DNA of 64,000 nucleotides from Rhizodiscina lignyota (taxonomy: Eukaryota > Ascomycota > Dothideomycetes > Aulographales > Rhizodiscinaceae): assembly GCA_010015805.1 (NCBI GenBank), contig ML978126.1:1054001-1118000 (forward strand), read 5' to 3'. Under the pieces are notes generated by a model that was not told where the DNA came from, made no database searches, and was given only the letters and a program-made list of their open reading frames with translations. The translations under genes and the position numbers were made by a program. Of the stretch, positions 44,591 through 55,828 are shown one piece after another (the stretch's first letter is position 1; the number at the start of each line of letters is the position of its first letter).

Positions 44591-45509
44591 AGTGGTCTTG
44601 CACGTTCGTGGGTAGTAATGAACACTTCTGTATGAAGCAGGTATGGCATGAAATAACGGAGACAAGTCTTTAATGCTCACAAGGGTCTCTAGCTTTTCCT
44701 CCGTCTGCGCTTTGAGGATATAGAGATGAATGACCTGATGATGATAACCAGACTAGTTGGCGCTCGCAGGGGTGGATTAACAATTATCAAGAGCGCAAAT
44801 TATGGGCCTCTCCCAGTTTCTTTGAATTTTTTAATTTTTCGCGTAGCTGTCATTGTAAGGCGTTGATGGCGAAAAGGCTAAATCTTAGAGGAGAGAAATG
44901 CAGAACTCAATTGACAGCGCGGCCAGCCAAGAACATTTGTCCCTGCTCGGCCAGCTCCCAAAATTGAGGAAAAGGGTAATAAACTTAACGGCAATCTCAA
45001 ATACTCTCAATTCCAGTAGCTGGCTCTTGTGGGCTATGAGATGCTCATCGTTTGACAGATGCACTAGCCCCTTTACCTCTTCTTATACAGCTCGCACGAC
45101 ATGTAAGAGGGAAACTATTGGAGCAGCCTCATCTCCTTCGATTGAAGGTGCACGATGTATAGAGGCACAGTGTCATTGAAACGGCTAAGTCGAAGACGTT
45201 GTCTCGACGGGGTGTGGAGGTTGCATTCGACGGCGAGCAGAGTCCGTTTTCAGAGCTCACACGGAGTTGCAAACTAGCGGACATTTACGTTTTACCCTTT
45301 CTCCACCAAGCCGGCACTGAACTCGTAGATTCATTGAGCTATTCTGATTATTTTCATCAACAGCGCAGTCATTATCTCTGAAATTTCATTAATATCGTTA
45401 GGCACTCCTTTCACCGAGCTAGCCACCATATACTTTACATTTTTCACATTCTTCTAGTGTCTTTAGAACTTGAGCTTCAAAGTCCATATGCCCTCTCATA
45501 CCAATATCG
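44591..45509. other. Convergent intergenic region, no gene recognised
   Basis: A 0.9-kb gap between the convergent GLO3 and GFA-family genes. Small open frames are present, but none has recognisable content. Confidence 0.5.
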
Positions 45510-46022
45510 TCAAACAACCTCCTTGCTACCCGGCAGCTCCTCGAACTTCTTCCTCGCCGGGTACTGCACACCGCCCTCCCACTCCTGCCTTCTGCTGCAG
45601 AACATCTCGAACTCCGGCTTCGGGATCTGCTTAAAAAGACCAAGATGCACGTCCACGTCGTCAGGGCTCCTCGGCGTGAGTTTCAGAATGGGGCTGCCGC
45701 AGCGGCCACAGAACTTGCGCTGTATAGTGTTGCCGGAGAGCGTCGCACTGTCTTCATAAGTCGTCAGATGCTCGGCTCCTTCGATGGTCACGAGGCTAGA
45801 AGATATCTTGAGGATGGATGCGGCGACTGTTCACCGAAGATGGTCAGTAGACTGGTGTGTGGATGTATGGGTAGCGATCGGTGTGAACGTACTGCATCCT
45901 CCCCAAGCGCGGCAGTTTCGACAGTGACAGATATGTCCTCGCTGTGCATCTGACTCAAGGAGATTAGAGTCGTTAATGGTGATGGTGATTGCACCACAAA
46001 GACATGTGCCTGAGAGAGACAT
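45510..46022 (-). CDS. GFA/CENP-V family zinc protein
   Basis: Small glutathione-dependent formaldehyde-activating (GFA)-like protein. Two exons, 46022-45893 and 45826-45510, encode 148 residues. The start reads MSLSGTCLCGAITI. The two zinc sites are visible as CLCGA and CHCRNCR in the first part and CGRCGSP in the second, with a C-terminal PEFEMFCSRRQEW typical of fungal members. The length is usual for the family. The substrate of most fungal members is unknown, and formaldehyde activity should not be assumed. Confidence 0.88.
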
Positions 46023-46836
46023 TGATAGAGATGAAGAGTGCGAAGAAGGAAGATTCGTGAAATATGTGCTACACAAGAATAAAGTTCAGCGGCTAAATGA
46101 ATATAGAAGAAATTCGAGTAAGCAGGATCTCAGACGTCAACCCATTATATAGATTGAGGCCAGTTAAACGATGGTCTTCCCACCATTCCGTCACCGTACG
46201 GCATTCAGTCGCGGAAGAGCCCTTCCTCGTACAAGTCTCGAATGTGGAGCTATGTGCTTCCATGATGCTATGCCGCGGTTCTGAGGACAGTAAACTGACT
46301 CAGCACTGTACAGTTCATGTTGTTCAAGACTTGAAAACTTAGGTCAAAGTACGCACAATAATGTGGTCTCAAGGTTCGGGAAACAGATAAGCTTTTCCCG
46401 CCTTCGCATATAACTCTGACTTCACGGACATTTTCCGCACTTCACGTTCACCTCCACCAAGCACCCGAATCTTTCGATGATGAATAACGGAATACCCAGT
46501 AGAGTCCGATGACAAGCGCGAAGCAAGACCGATGGAAGACAAGACTTGACGCAGGTGTATACCGGTGCATTCGGTTCGAACGGCGTGGGATGAAGTGGTG
46601 CGCTGAAAAGTCGCGGAATCCTTCTCATCCAGAAATAGATGTTGATAGTTTGACGTCAGTCAAAGGGCGTATATCTAGATTTGTAGACATGAAGGTGAGT
46701 TAAGGCTAGAAAGAAGGTATATATCTAACTTGAATTTGTTCCAAGTCGAAGATTTCTTCATTCATCAGACTCACTTTTACTTTTACATCTCAACATTGTC
46801 TCGCATCTCCTGAATATACCAAGATTCAAAAAGAAC
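46023..46836. promoter_or_regulatory. Divergent promoter of GFA gene and FMN dehydrogenase
   Basis: An 814-bp gap between head-to-head genes, including the 5' flank of the dehydrogenase. No distinct motif was recognised. Confidence 0.5.
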
Positions 46837-48096
46837 ATGTCAACAACTCCAAAAGCAGCAATTTTGCGGCCCCTTGTGGATCTCACCAATGGCGCAGACC
46901 CCTCTCCTTTCCAAGTCGCCAACGAAGTCTACGCCAAGGGTCTCCAATATGAGAAGCCGCCCCTCCCATACAACACCACCGAGTGGGAGACTCAGGCACA
47001 CAAAGTGCTCTCCGCCAACTCATGGGGCTACGTAAGCGGCAACGCAGGCCTCGGCGAAACCGACAGCAACAACCGCGCGGCCTTCCGTAAGTGGGCGTTC
47101 ATCCCGCGCCGCCTGACGAACCAGCAGCAGTTCCCGGACCTGAGCGTCGAGTTGTTCGGGAAGAAGTATCCGTATCCGATTGCTGTTGCGCCGGTCGGCG
47201 TGCAGAGGATATTCAATCCGGATGGAGAGATGCTCACTGCCGCGGCGGCGGAGAAGGAGCGCGTGCCGTACATTATGAGCAGTGCGTCGGCAACGTCGAT
47301 TGAGGATGTGGCAACAGCCAATGGGGGTGGGCAAAGGTGGTTCCAGCTCTATTGGTCTGGCAATCAACACGACGACGTCACGGCCTCGATACTCTCGCGC
47401 GCGCAGAAGAGCGGCTACGACGTCCTTATGGTTACCGTAGACACATTCGTCGTGAGCTGGAGGCCTAAAGATATGGACAATGGCTACTCACCGTTCCTGC
47501 GTCCGGATCACGTTGGCGTCGAGATCGGCCTCACCGATCCCGTGTATCGTCAGCAGTTTAAAGAGAAGACAGGCAAGGAGGTTGAGGAAGACCTCGCTTC
47601 TGCAGCAATAAATTACGCGAAAATCTTCATCCCGGGATACCCGCATAGCTGGGAGGATCTGAAATTCCTCCGTGAACACTGGAACGGTCCGATCGTCATC
47701 AAAGGAATCCAGAGTGTCGACGATGCCCAGAAATGCGTTGAGGCAGGTATGGACGGCATTGTCGTGTCCAACCATAGCGGTAGACAGGTCGACGGCGGAG
47801 TCGGCTCACTAGACGTGCTTCCTGAGATTGTAGACGCCGTTGGTGATAAACTAGAGATCATCTTCGATAGTGGAGTTCGATGTGGAGCAGATATAGCGAA
47901 GGCTTTGGCACTGGGCGCAAAAATGGTGTTGATTGGACGCCCATGGGTGTACGGACTCGCTTTGGCAGGTGAGCAGGGCGTGAGACATGTTCTCAGGAGT
48001 TTATTAGGGGAATTGGATCTTACGTTGCATTTGACGGGTGTCTCTGGAGTGCAGCAAAGTCAATTGAACAGGAGCTGGTTGAGGAAGACTGCCTGA
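46837..48096 (+). CDS. FMN-dependent alpha-hydroxyacid dehydrogenase/oxidase
   Basis: Flavoenzyme that oxidises 2-hydroxyacids. A single exon encodes 419 residues and begins after AAGAAC. Features of the FMN TIM barrel are visible: PIAVAPVGVQ, MSSASATSIEDV, WFQLYW, GYDVLMVTVDT, a loop with SWRPKDMDNGY, IVIKGI, and the active-site HSGRQVDGG (catalytic His and Arg), then FDSGVRCGADIAKAL and GRPWVYGLAL. No cytochrome b5 domain, no mitochondrial presequence and no C-terminal SKL signal are present. The set best fits fungal lactate 2-monooxygenase-like proteins. The substrate is unknown. Confidence 0.92.
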   Translation: MSTTPKAAILRPLVDLTNGADPSPFQVANEVYAKGLQYEKPPLPYNTTEWETQAHKVLSANSWGYVSGNAGLGETDSNNRAAFRKWAFIPRRLTNQQQFPDLSVELFGKKYPYPIAVAPVGVQRIFNPDGEMLTAAAAEKERVPYIMSSASATSIEDVATANGGGQRWFQLYWSGNQHDDVTASILSRAQKSGYDVLMVTVDTFVVSWRPKDMDNGYSPFLRPDHVGVEIGLTDPVYRQQFKEKTGKEVEEDLASAAINYAKIFIPGYPHSWEDLKFLREHWNGPIVIKGIQSVDDAQKCVEAGMDGIVVSNHSGRQVDGGVGSLDVLPEIVDAVGDKLEIIFDSGVRCGADIAKALALGAKMVLIGRPWVYGLALAGEQGVRHVLRSLLGELDLTLHLTGVSGVQQSQLNRSWLRKTA

Positions 48097-48165
48097 ATTG
48101 AAACTTTTCTATTGTTTTATAATAAACTCCGTAGAAGAAGTAAAAGGTAGAAATGAGTAAAGTAT

Positions 48166-50151
48166 TTAAATAATACGAACGTCTCTAGTGGTGATTCTAT
48201 CCCAATCAAGCGATTCATCATAAGTGCCAATCCCAACTCGTTGGAAGTTATTGCGATCAACTTCCTTGAGCAAAAGACCCTCTATTCTTTCGCTCTGTGC
48301 CCCAGAGAACAAGGGCAGCCAATAAAAATCTTGCGCGTTCGTCCACTCCATGCGCTCCTCCCAGGGAAAGTCTTCCCATACATCTGGTGCGATGGAACCA
48401 GGCGTCTCTGCTAGAGTCTTGTCTTGAACGAATATTGATGTACCGGGAATTCCTTGCTCCGGACAGATAGTGAACTCCAAAGCTCTTTCTCTCGTATGAC
48501 GCTCTTTAATAACAGCTGTGGGACGTATCGACACCGAAACCAGTGCACCTCGCAGAATGATATAACCGTCAACTACTTCTCCATACGGATCGACGCCCTT
48601 CGGCTGACACATTCCACTGATGTAAGAAGCGTAATACTTGATGTGATTAGTATTGACTGTAGAAGTTCTCTCGAGATTCGTAAAGCCGAGATACTGGACG
48701 GGTCCTGTAATAGAGGCCCAGGAGAACGACGGCGCGTTATATCCTGGAGCTCGCGAAGTCTTGCCCGAGTGATTGCGGAACCAGCCAAGCTCATATATCA
48801 GATGATCGGACCATAAACCCGCCAAATATCCCTTTCTACCGCGTTTTGAAGCCCACATTGACGCAAGACCAGATAAGGCGGGCAGCCTGTCAGACTCCTT
48901 AGTAAGGTGAGTTCTTGTATAACGCATTACAAACTGGGTCCATTGCTCTAAATCCCAGAAGCCCCTTTTCACTGGCTCCCAAGAAAAGAAGCGATTCCGA
49001 AACATGTCGCATTGGCATTTGAAGTCTTCCTGACACTCCCATACCATTTCATCCTTAGCATAGTGCAGGACTCTAGTTGACAGCAGTCGCTCTTGTAAAC
49101 ACCATCCTCTTAAAAGAGTATGGTATTTGTCTTTGATGATAGGGTTGTAGCTCTCCGTCAGGGTCGTCGTCCATATAGAGTGTTCAATAGACAGCGTCAC
49201 ATGGATGCCAGGATATGGTGATATGGAACCGCATCTTTCGTAGAAGAGGCCATCCGTCCCACTTGCACCAGACGTAGCACATATTGTGAGATATGCATTC
49301 TGGTAAATACGCCCCATTTGTGCAGCCTGCTCCTCCCAATCGCGTTTGTCATCTTGAACAATGCATAGAGCATCTATCCAGATATATCGAATGCCTAGCT
49401 TTTGAGTGGCAAGGATTGCGTCTTTGAAAGTTTGGCTCAGCAGATTCCATGGGATATTGCGCATCATTTTGTGCATGTTGCTCGATAAAGTCTTTAGCGG
49501 AGGTTGATGCTTTGACGGGTCTCCCCAGCAGTGGCTTAGAGCAATGTAATAGCGTTCGTCAAGTTGACTCGTACAGAGATTGATCGAGGTATTTCCGGGA
49601 GTTTCGCCGACGTTAATAACGCGTTTAGGCAGCGAGCATTTAGCAATCATACATCGCGGATGCAATCTGGTACAATCATCGATCCATCCACGCACCTCTT
49701 CGAATGCTTCGGGGGAATCAAGATTCTTCATAACAGTACCAGCATGGCCAATTTGGGGCCAGCTATCTTGATCATGTTCTATGGTCTGTCAGATGAGCGT
49801 AACAATCCGTATGGTTGCAAAAAGCATAGACCGAGACCTACCTTTGTCCTTGTATATATTGAGTCCACCGATCCTCAGAGCTGGAAAGGACGAAGTTTGG
49901 AGTAAAACAACACCAAAAACTTTCGTTTTGTTGGGCCAGTACCACTCGAGTTTAACATCGGCCTCGGGACACGAGAAATGAGTTTGGACAAAATATCGAG
50001 CACTATCGGCAAGGATGCCACATCCCGAACAGCCTTGCTGCTGACTAGCGGTTAAAGCTGGTATCGTGGCATGAAAATCCCGATACTTGTCGTCGACCAG
50101 GGGATCAAACTGGAGAAAGGCACAGAGCTTGCAACGTGCTTCCGCTGCCAT
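48166..50151 (-). CDS. HET-domain protein
   Basis: Two exons, 50151-49842 and 49778-48166, encode 640 residues, using acceptor CCATAG and joining KDK to EHDQDSW. The N-terminus has two Cys pairs in CKLCAFLQ and GCSGCGIL. The HET domain reads YYIALSHCWGD, GIRYIWIDALCIVQDD, AQMGRIYQNAYLTICA and RGWCLQERLLSTRVLHYA. The C-terminal part holds HSGKTSRAPGYNAPSFSWAS, common in this subfamily. It differs clearly from the HET gene at 36-38 kb, so they are not recent duplicates. The recognition partner is unknown. Confidence 0.9.
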
Positions 50152-50563
50152 CTTCGGAAAGAGTGTCGCATAGGGTCATAAGAAAGAAGTGTCTGAAACC
50201 CCTGCGAACCTTTCTGAGTTTCTCCAAGGCAAAGTCACCTCGGAGATCAAAGTTCGACAGGCATCCAGCCAGAATTACAGCTTGGTGGCGTCTGAATGCA
50301 TGTGCTATGACGGCGGCAATTTTCTGAGAATGCTCGGCGCAACTTCGGTTTATCATACAGTAGGGTATGTTGATGAATTATTTGATTAATGTACACATGT
50401 ACGACATGAAAGGAGCATGTCTTTCTTTCTTCAGCCTGAATTATAAGCGGCAAGATCCCCAAACGCCTGATTGTCTCGAGGACTCCGCTGATCCCCATTA
50501 AAAGGAATGGCTCCAAACGCTATGCAACAAGTCAAAATGTCGATCGCCAGACTCGACGGAACT
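50152..50563. other. Intergenic region, no gene recognised
   Basis: A 412-bp gap between the HET start and the stop of the repeat protein. No supported gene. Confidence 0.5.
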
Positions 50564-51232
50564 CTACAGTGCCGCGACGGCCAAAGCGCCCAAACCAGCC
50601 AAGACTCCCATGACTGGTGCACCTGTCGCAATGGCGGCACCGCCAGTAGACGAAGTGCTGGCAGCGTTGGCAGCGCTCGAGGCAGCGCTTGAGGCAGCGC
50701 TCGAGGCCGAAGAAGCGGCAGAGCCCGCGGCACTGGTTGCGCTGGACGCCAGAGAACCCACGTCACTCGTGACGCTCCCGGCTCCGGAAGTGACAGTCGA
50801 GAAAACACCGCCGCCCACTGAGCTGACCTCCGTGAAGACGCTTCCGCCCTTGGATGTGACGATCGTAGCAAAGCTCTTGCCGTCGGAGACAACATCGCTG
50901 GTGATGGTGCTGAGTACTCCTCCAGCTCCTGAAGTAACCACAGTGGCGATTGACTCTGCGCCAGAGGTTACTGTGGAAATGGCGCCGCCAACAGCAGACG
51001 TGACATCGGTGGCAACCGACGCTGCGCCAGATGTTGCGGTTGAAATGGCACCGCCAACAGCAGATGTGACATCGGTGGCGACCGACTCTGCGCCAGAGGT
51101 TGCGGTTGAAATGGCACCGCCAATGGCCGATGTGGCGTCGCCAACTCCGGAAGTGACATCGTTCACGATAGAGCTGAGGTCCTGCGCGGAGACTGCGGCG
51201 ACGAGGATGGGAAGGATGAATTGGTAACGCAT
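50564..51232 (-). CDS. Secreted Ala/Ser/Thr/Val-rich repeat protein
   Basis: A single exon encodes 222 residues. A signal peptide covers about residues 1-16 (MRYQFILPILVAAVSA). Three near-identical 22-residue repeats run from 34 to 99, of the form TSAVGGAISTATSGAESVAT, then drift into looser copies. A Ser/Ala tract follows, and a hydrophobic C-terminal tail suggests a GPI-anchor signal. It is likely a cell-wall or surface protein. The opposite strand carries a 205-codon open frame that follows from the repeat composition. Confidence 0.82.
   Translation of the reverse strand: MRYQFILPILVAAVSAQDLSSIVNDVTSGVGDATSAIGGAISTATSGAESVATDVTSAVGGAISTATSGAASVATDVTSAVGGAISTVTSGAESIATVVTSGAGGVLSTITSDVVSDGKSFATIVTSKGGSVFTEVSSVGGGVFSTVTSGAGSVTSDVGSLASSATSAAGSAASSASSAASSAASSAANAASTSSTGGAAIATGAPVMGVLAGLGALAVAAL
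50936..51133. repeat. Three 66-bp tandem coding repeats
   Basis: They encode residues 34-55, 56-77 and 78-99 of the secreted repeat protein, with few substitutions between copies. Further diverged copies continue toward 50850. Confidence 0.8.
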
Positions 51233-52316
51233 TTTGGTGAGTTGATCAAAGGATTTTTCGCAGTTTAAACGAAAGTCGATGGCGTATTAATGACTCGGTT
51301 GTATGCGATGAAAAGGGGCGATGAGCTGTAACCCGGATTTGAGGGCTGAATTCGAGCGATGGGAAGATGAGAGTAGTAAAGAACTTTGACAGAGGAGACG
51401 ATAAACGACAAGTATATAGTACAAATGCGCAGCGACGTGCATGCTTTAAAGGGAAGAGATTGAAGTACGCGTACCTTGGCCACTCGCAATCTGTGGCACA
51501 AGCCTCCGTCCGCGCCATCCCGCAAAGGTGGACGTGCGTGCGCACAGCCCTCAGCCACGAGGGTGGGTCTATGTGTCTCCTGAGAGGCTGAGGCCGCGTG
51601 TGCGCGATTCATACCGCGAAAGTACTAGTTGGAGGCAAAGTGATCTCAAGACCGTCATAGTCTTGTGGCGCGGCGTTCCACGAGCTCGAGAGTCTCTTCT
51701 TCGCAGTTTTTATGCGTGATTCGGCTACGATAGCCGGAAGCTGGAGCAGCGGCTCGGGATTAAGAGTTACTAATTTTATTAACCTTGTAGCTGGAGAGAA
51801 TGCCGCAGATCATTACTCCTACAGCCGGCTCCTCAATTTTTGAAACTGCGCCTGGACATGGGAATTACTAGCAGTCCTCTATGTGACGACATAGCCCGCC
51901 GTTCCAAGGCACCTTACAACATCTCCCATCACATTCGCACGTTTGCATCCTTCATGTTCCCAGTAGTGCTTTTAAATGGTATCCCTGCACCACGAAGCGA
52001 CCTCCATGCTAAGAAAAGTCTAGAATACTTCAATTCAACACGGAGGAGCGTAGAGGCGCTAGAGCAATGGTACTGAGGCAGTCTCACAGATGGTGCGCGG
52101 ATGTCTGTGATAGCAAACCAATCGACGAGGTAAAAATATGATATTCCGATTCGTTCTCAAATGTTGGTGTTAAGACGAGCTCAAGCTGGTCTAGAATGGT
52201 ATATATGACTTTTGCAAACCAACCTTCGGGTTTTAGATTTGCCCCGGAATGTCCTTCCAACCGAGCGCCAATGAATGAGTAGTTATAAGAACGCCCCGAA
52301 GCCATTATGGGAAATA
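51233..52316. other. Intergenic region, no gene recognised
   Basis: A 1.1-kb stretch upstream of the repeat protein and downstream of the cystathionine beta-lyase. Several short open frames occur without recognisable content. Confidence 0.5.
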
Positions 52317-53795
52317 TCACGATGACGGTCCCGCTTCTCCCTGCGCTTGCGATGCTGGTGCAGACGAAGGCTCTGCATCTTGAGCCACGGTCCTGTTGAA
52401 TGCTTCGATCGAGTCTACCGAGACTTTGACAGCTCCTGCTTGAACAAGCTATAGAGTAAAGATTAGCTTATGATCTTGAAAGCAATCAATAGAGAAGAAA
52501 CTTACAGCCCTCTGCAAATCATCAATCAGATCATCGACATCTTCAATCCCCACGCACAACCGGATAATGTCTTCGGGCAACTCCCTCTCCGCCCTTGTCT
52601 TCGCATCGATGCTCGCATGACTCATGCGGCACGGCATGCTAATGAGGCTGTTCACGCATCCAAACGACACACTGATACCCCACAATCGCGCGCTTTCGAC
52701 AATTCGCTCCGATAACGCAGTATCCCCAGTCTCGAAGCTCAGTACAGCTCCTGCACCACGCGCCTGGCTCCAATGAAGATCGTATTGTGGATGTGAGCGG
52801 AGTCCTGGGTACCGCACTTTGAAGCCGAGGGATTCCAGAAATTCGGCGATGCGCTGCGCATTCGCCTGCTGCTTCTCCATGCGCACTCCTAGAGTCTTGA
52901 TGCCCCGGAGCAGCAGCCATGAGTCGAATGGCGAGAGACCACAACCCGATGCGTTGATTGTGAAGAATAGTTTGTCGCCCAGGGCTGGGTCGTTGACTGC
53001 GAGCACTCCGGCCATCAGGTCGTGGTGGCCCGAGAGGTATTTTGTGCCGCTCTCGTAGACGATGTCGGCGCCGAGGTCGAGAGGGTTTTGTAGGAGGGGG
53101 GAGAGCATGGTGTTGTCTACTGCGACAACGGCCCCCGGGTTTGCGGCGTGTGTATGAGTGGCGATGGCCTGAAGATCGACAATTTTGATGAGCGGGTTTG
53201 TGGGAGTCTCCAGCAGTACCATCGCCGTCTTGCTGTTTAACACCTTCGTCACGTTCTCTGCCTTTGTAGTATCTACGTGGTGCACGACAATGCCGCCATG
53301 TGTAGAAAGGTATTTGAGGAGACGGTTTGTGCCACCGTACAGGTCGTCGCCAGTAATGACTTCATCGCCTGGCCGGAGGATGCGCGTGATTACGTCGAGT
53401 GCACCCATGCCGGACGACACAACCAGTGCTCGTCGAGCAGACATGATTTTTGCGAGATGGCGTTCGAGGTGGGTGCGTGTGGGATTTCCGGAACGTGTGT
53501 AGTCATACTCGCCTTGACCAGACGCACTCGTCTTGAAGGTTGCAGACTAGAGAAGCGCAGTCAGCCTTGAATTCACCTTTCAACATCATCCGAAGGCACG
53601 ACTGACCTGGTATATTGGCACGCTACTCGCATTGTACTGGTCGTTGCTCTCCGTATAGACCAGTTCGGTGGCCAAAGCGTACCTCCGGCCATTGTGAGGA
53701 CTGGAGGTGGCGGGCGAGGGAGGAAGGTCATGGCCATCTATATCGAGGTTTTGGAAGGCCTTCCCCATCCCGCTGACCTTCTTGTTGAAAGACAT
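52317..53795 (-). CDS. STR3: Cystathionine beta-lyase
   Basis: PLP enzyme cleaving cystathionine to homocysteine in methionine biosynthesis. Three exons, 53795-53607, 53546-52506 and 52448-52317, encode 453 residues. The joined N-terminus reads SSVPIYQSATFKTSASGQGE, followed by YDYTRSGNPTRTHLERHL. The PLP-binding region is ESGTKYLSGHHDLMAGV with the Schiff-base Lys, and SSGMGALDVITRIL and ETPTNPLIKIVDL are typical. FGCVNSLISMPCRMSHASI matches the fungal beta-lyase type. The last exon encodes a short, Ala/Ser-rich tail. The symbol follows yeast STR3. Confidence 0.92.
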
Positions 53796-54448
53796 TATGG
53801 TCGGATGTGGGAGAGAGGGAGTCCTGTGAGTGCTGACTCCTCAGTTGAAGCACAATCGAAGAACTAGCGATGGTGCGGGACGCAAGGTTGGAAAGGCTAA
53901 AGAGGTTGCTGTTAGGAAGAAGATTCGATCAGTGTGCGAAGGCGGTCAATATTAATAGAGAGCTGAGGTGTGGTGTTCTGTTCTGCAGGTACGGGTTCAT
54001 GACTGGGATTTCGTCTCTTTGCTGGCTCCGATGGCGGGGAGAGGCCGACGATTGCGCCATTCGCTATCCTTGCTCACAGTCTCACTTCGGCACTTCCACA
54101 CTGGACATCGACATACAAAAAGTTGAGCCCGACGAACACAAACGACGTTTACTCTTCAATAAAAGCGAGAGCATCTCCGAAGGCCCCATTTAATATGCTT
54201 TGGGTGTTGTTTGTTAAGAATGCACAGCTTTGATGCACATATGCTACATTAGCTGAAGGCTGAAGATGATATGCGCATGTCTAGACTTAATCCTCAGTTT
54301 CATACTCGTTCCTTATATATTATTTTTCCTAATTTTTTTCTGCTGTGATCATTAATTCGCTAACTCCCAAGGCTGTTGAGGAGTTTGCATAGAATGGAAT
54401 TCAAAAGCCAAAGACCTCTCTCAAAAAGCCGCAAAGAAACATCGTGCC
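53796..54448. other. Intergenic region, no gene recognised
   Basis: A 653-bp gap between two minus-strand genes. It should contain the cystathionine beta-lyase promoter and the 3' flank of the isochorismatase-like gene. Confidence 0.5.
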
Positions 54449-55168
54449 TCATGCCTTCAGTGCAAGAACGTCTTCAATACCAACCACATCCACGAATCGT
54501 GGCAAGACCTTCTGAAGCAAGAAATCGTTGATCTCCGGCTCATCGTCCATCACACCTTCCTTTGGAATGATAACATGAAAGTCCAAGTCAGCAGCCAGTC
54601 TCGCTCCACCCAAGATCGAGCCGATAGTAGTCAGTCCGACGAGTACCACATGCTTCACGTCCCGTGCCCTGAGGTAGGCCAACAGATCGCTTGAGCTGAG
54701 GCTTCCCGGCTGAATCTTTGGAAGAATGATCTCGTCCTTATGGCCCCAGCCTTCTGGAGGAACGAGCTCAGCGGGGACAGCGTAGTTTGGCTTGTTAGGA
54801 TCCGTCTTTGAGGCGTCAGAGAAGAACCCTTTCTTTTCGAGTTCCACCGCCCAGGATGCGAGCTTGTTGTATGGAGAGATGAATGCGTTTTGGTTGATGC
54901 CGAATGGAAGGACGTGATGGATGATCAGAGGTGCGTTTTGATACATGTTCTTTGCTGATGGCTCCGTGGGATTGTTTCGACATTCTGAAGAGGCATTGCG
55001 GAAAAACGCCAGGAGCCCTTTGATCTGTTCGAGGTAGGCCTTTTGCACTTCGGGAGAGAAGCGTGCTATAATTTGCGATTGTACGTCGGAGATAAGGAGG
55101 GCAGTGCGCGAGAGGTCGACGGGGACATAGAATGACGAAGAACCGGAAGAGGATGCTTGTGGAACCAT
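54449..55168 (-). CDS. Isochorismatase-like hydrolase family protein
   Basis: A single exon encodes 239 residues with the cysteine-hydrolase fold. The first catalytic Asp is in TALLISDVQSQ and a Lys candidate in ILPKIQPGSLSS. At the usual catalytic Cys position after the VVLVGLTT strand, the sequence reads IGSILGGARLAADL, so the nucleophile appears to be Ser or absent. This departs from nicotinamidase and true isochorismatase. Activity is therefore uncertain. Confidence 0.8.
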   Translation of the reverse strand: MVPQASSSGSSSFYVPVDLSRTALLISDVQSQIIARFSPEVQKAYLEQIKGLLAFFRNASSECRNNPTEPSAKNMYQNAPLIIHHVLPFGINQNAFISPYNKLASWAVELEKKGFFSDASKTDPNKPNYAVPAELVPPEGWGHKDEIILPKIQPGSLSSSDLLAYLRARDVKHVVLVGLTTIGSILGGARLAADLDFHVIIPKEGVMDDEPEINDFLLQKVLPRFVDVVGIEDVLALKA

Positions 55169-55828
55169 ATTTACGTGCTTGTATAACTCTCGAGAACCAA
55201 TGGATATTTATATGTTGGGGAGAGATTTTATAGAGACAAGTCATGTTGACAAAGCCAGGGGTGACTGCGTTTAACCTTCAGTTGTGTTCGAATTGACTGA
55301 TGAATCATACGTCTGATATCCAGGAAATTCTCATGTACTTATACCTTCTTTAGCATTTCCATTGACGACATCTGAGGTTGATGTCGACGATTATTGAGAC
55401 AGCTGCAAAGTTCACGATACAACTACATGTAGGCACTAAAGACGATCGGCGTTAACACGACTGGCTGATTTAAGAGCATACTTCGAGGTTACGATGAAGA
55501 ACCGAAAGGATAGTACTACGGTCGGTCCTTACACATCCTGACACATTGTTTACTGGAGAAAACAGATCGGACTTCGACGATGTCTTGTTTCAATTGAAGT
55601 TTGAACTGACGTGTTCGTGGTGAGTAAGCCAACATCGTACGCAAACGGTCTAGCGCAAGCCACAGCAGCGCGGTCTCTCTCTAAACGCCGACGAGTCACA
55701 CACATAAAATGGGTATACACATTGCAGTCATTAACGGGTTCAAATCGCCTAAACACCTAAAGACTCCTTTCTCCGCGGTCGAATATGTCCCTGAAAGCCA
55801 TTTGGAACGCGGACATGACCGAACGCCA
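55169..55828. other. Intergenic region, no gene recognised
   Basis: A 660-bp gap between the isochorismatase-like gene and the His-rich membrane protein. No supported gene. Confidence 0.5.

Noticed and set aside
50610-51227. 205-codon plus-strand open frame rich in Pro, Glu, Thr and Val
   Set aside because: It is the mirror of the repeat-coding gene on the minus strand; no ATG context or family supports it.
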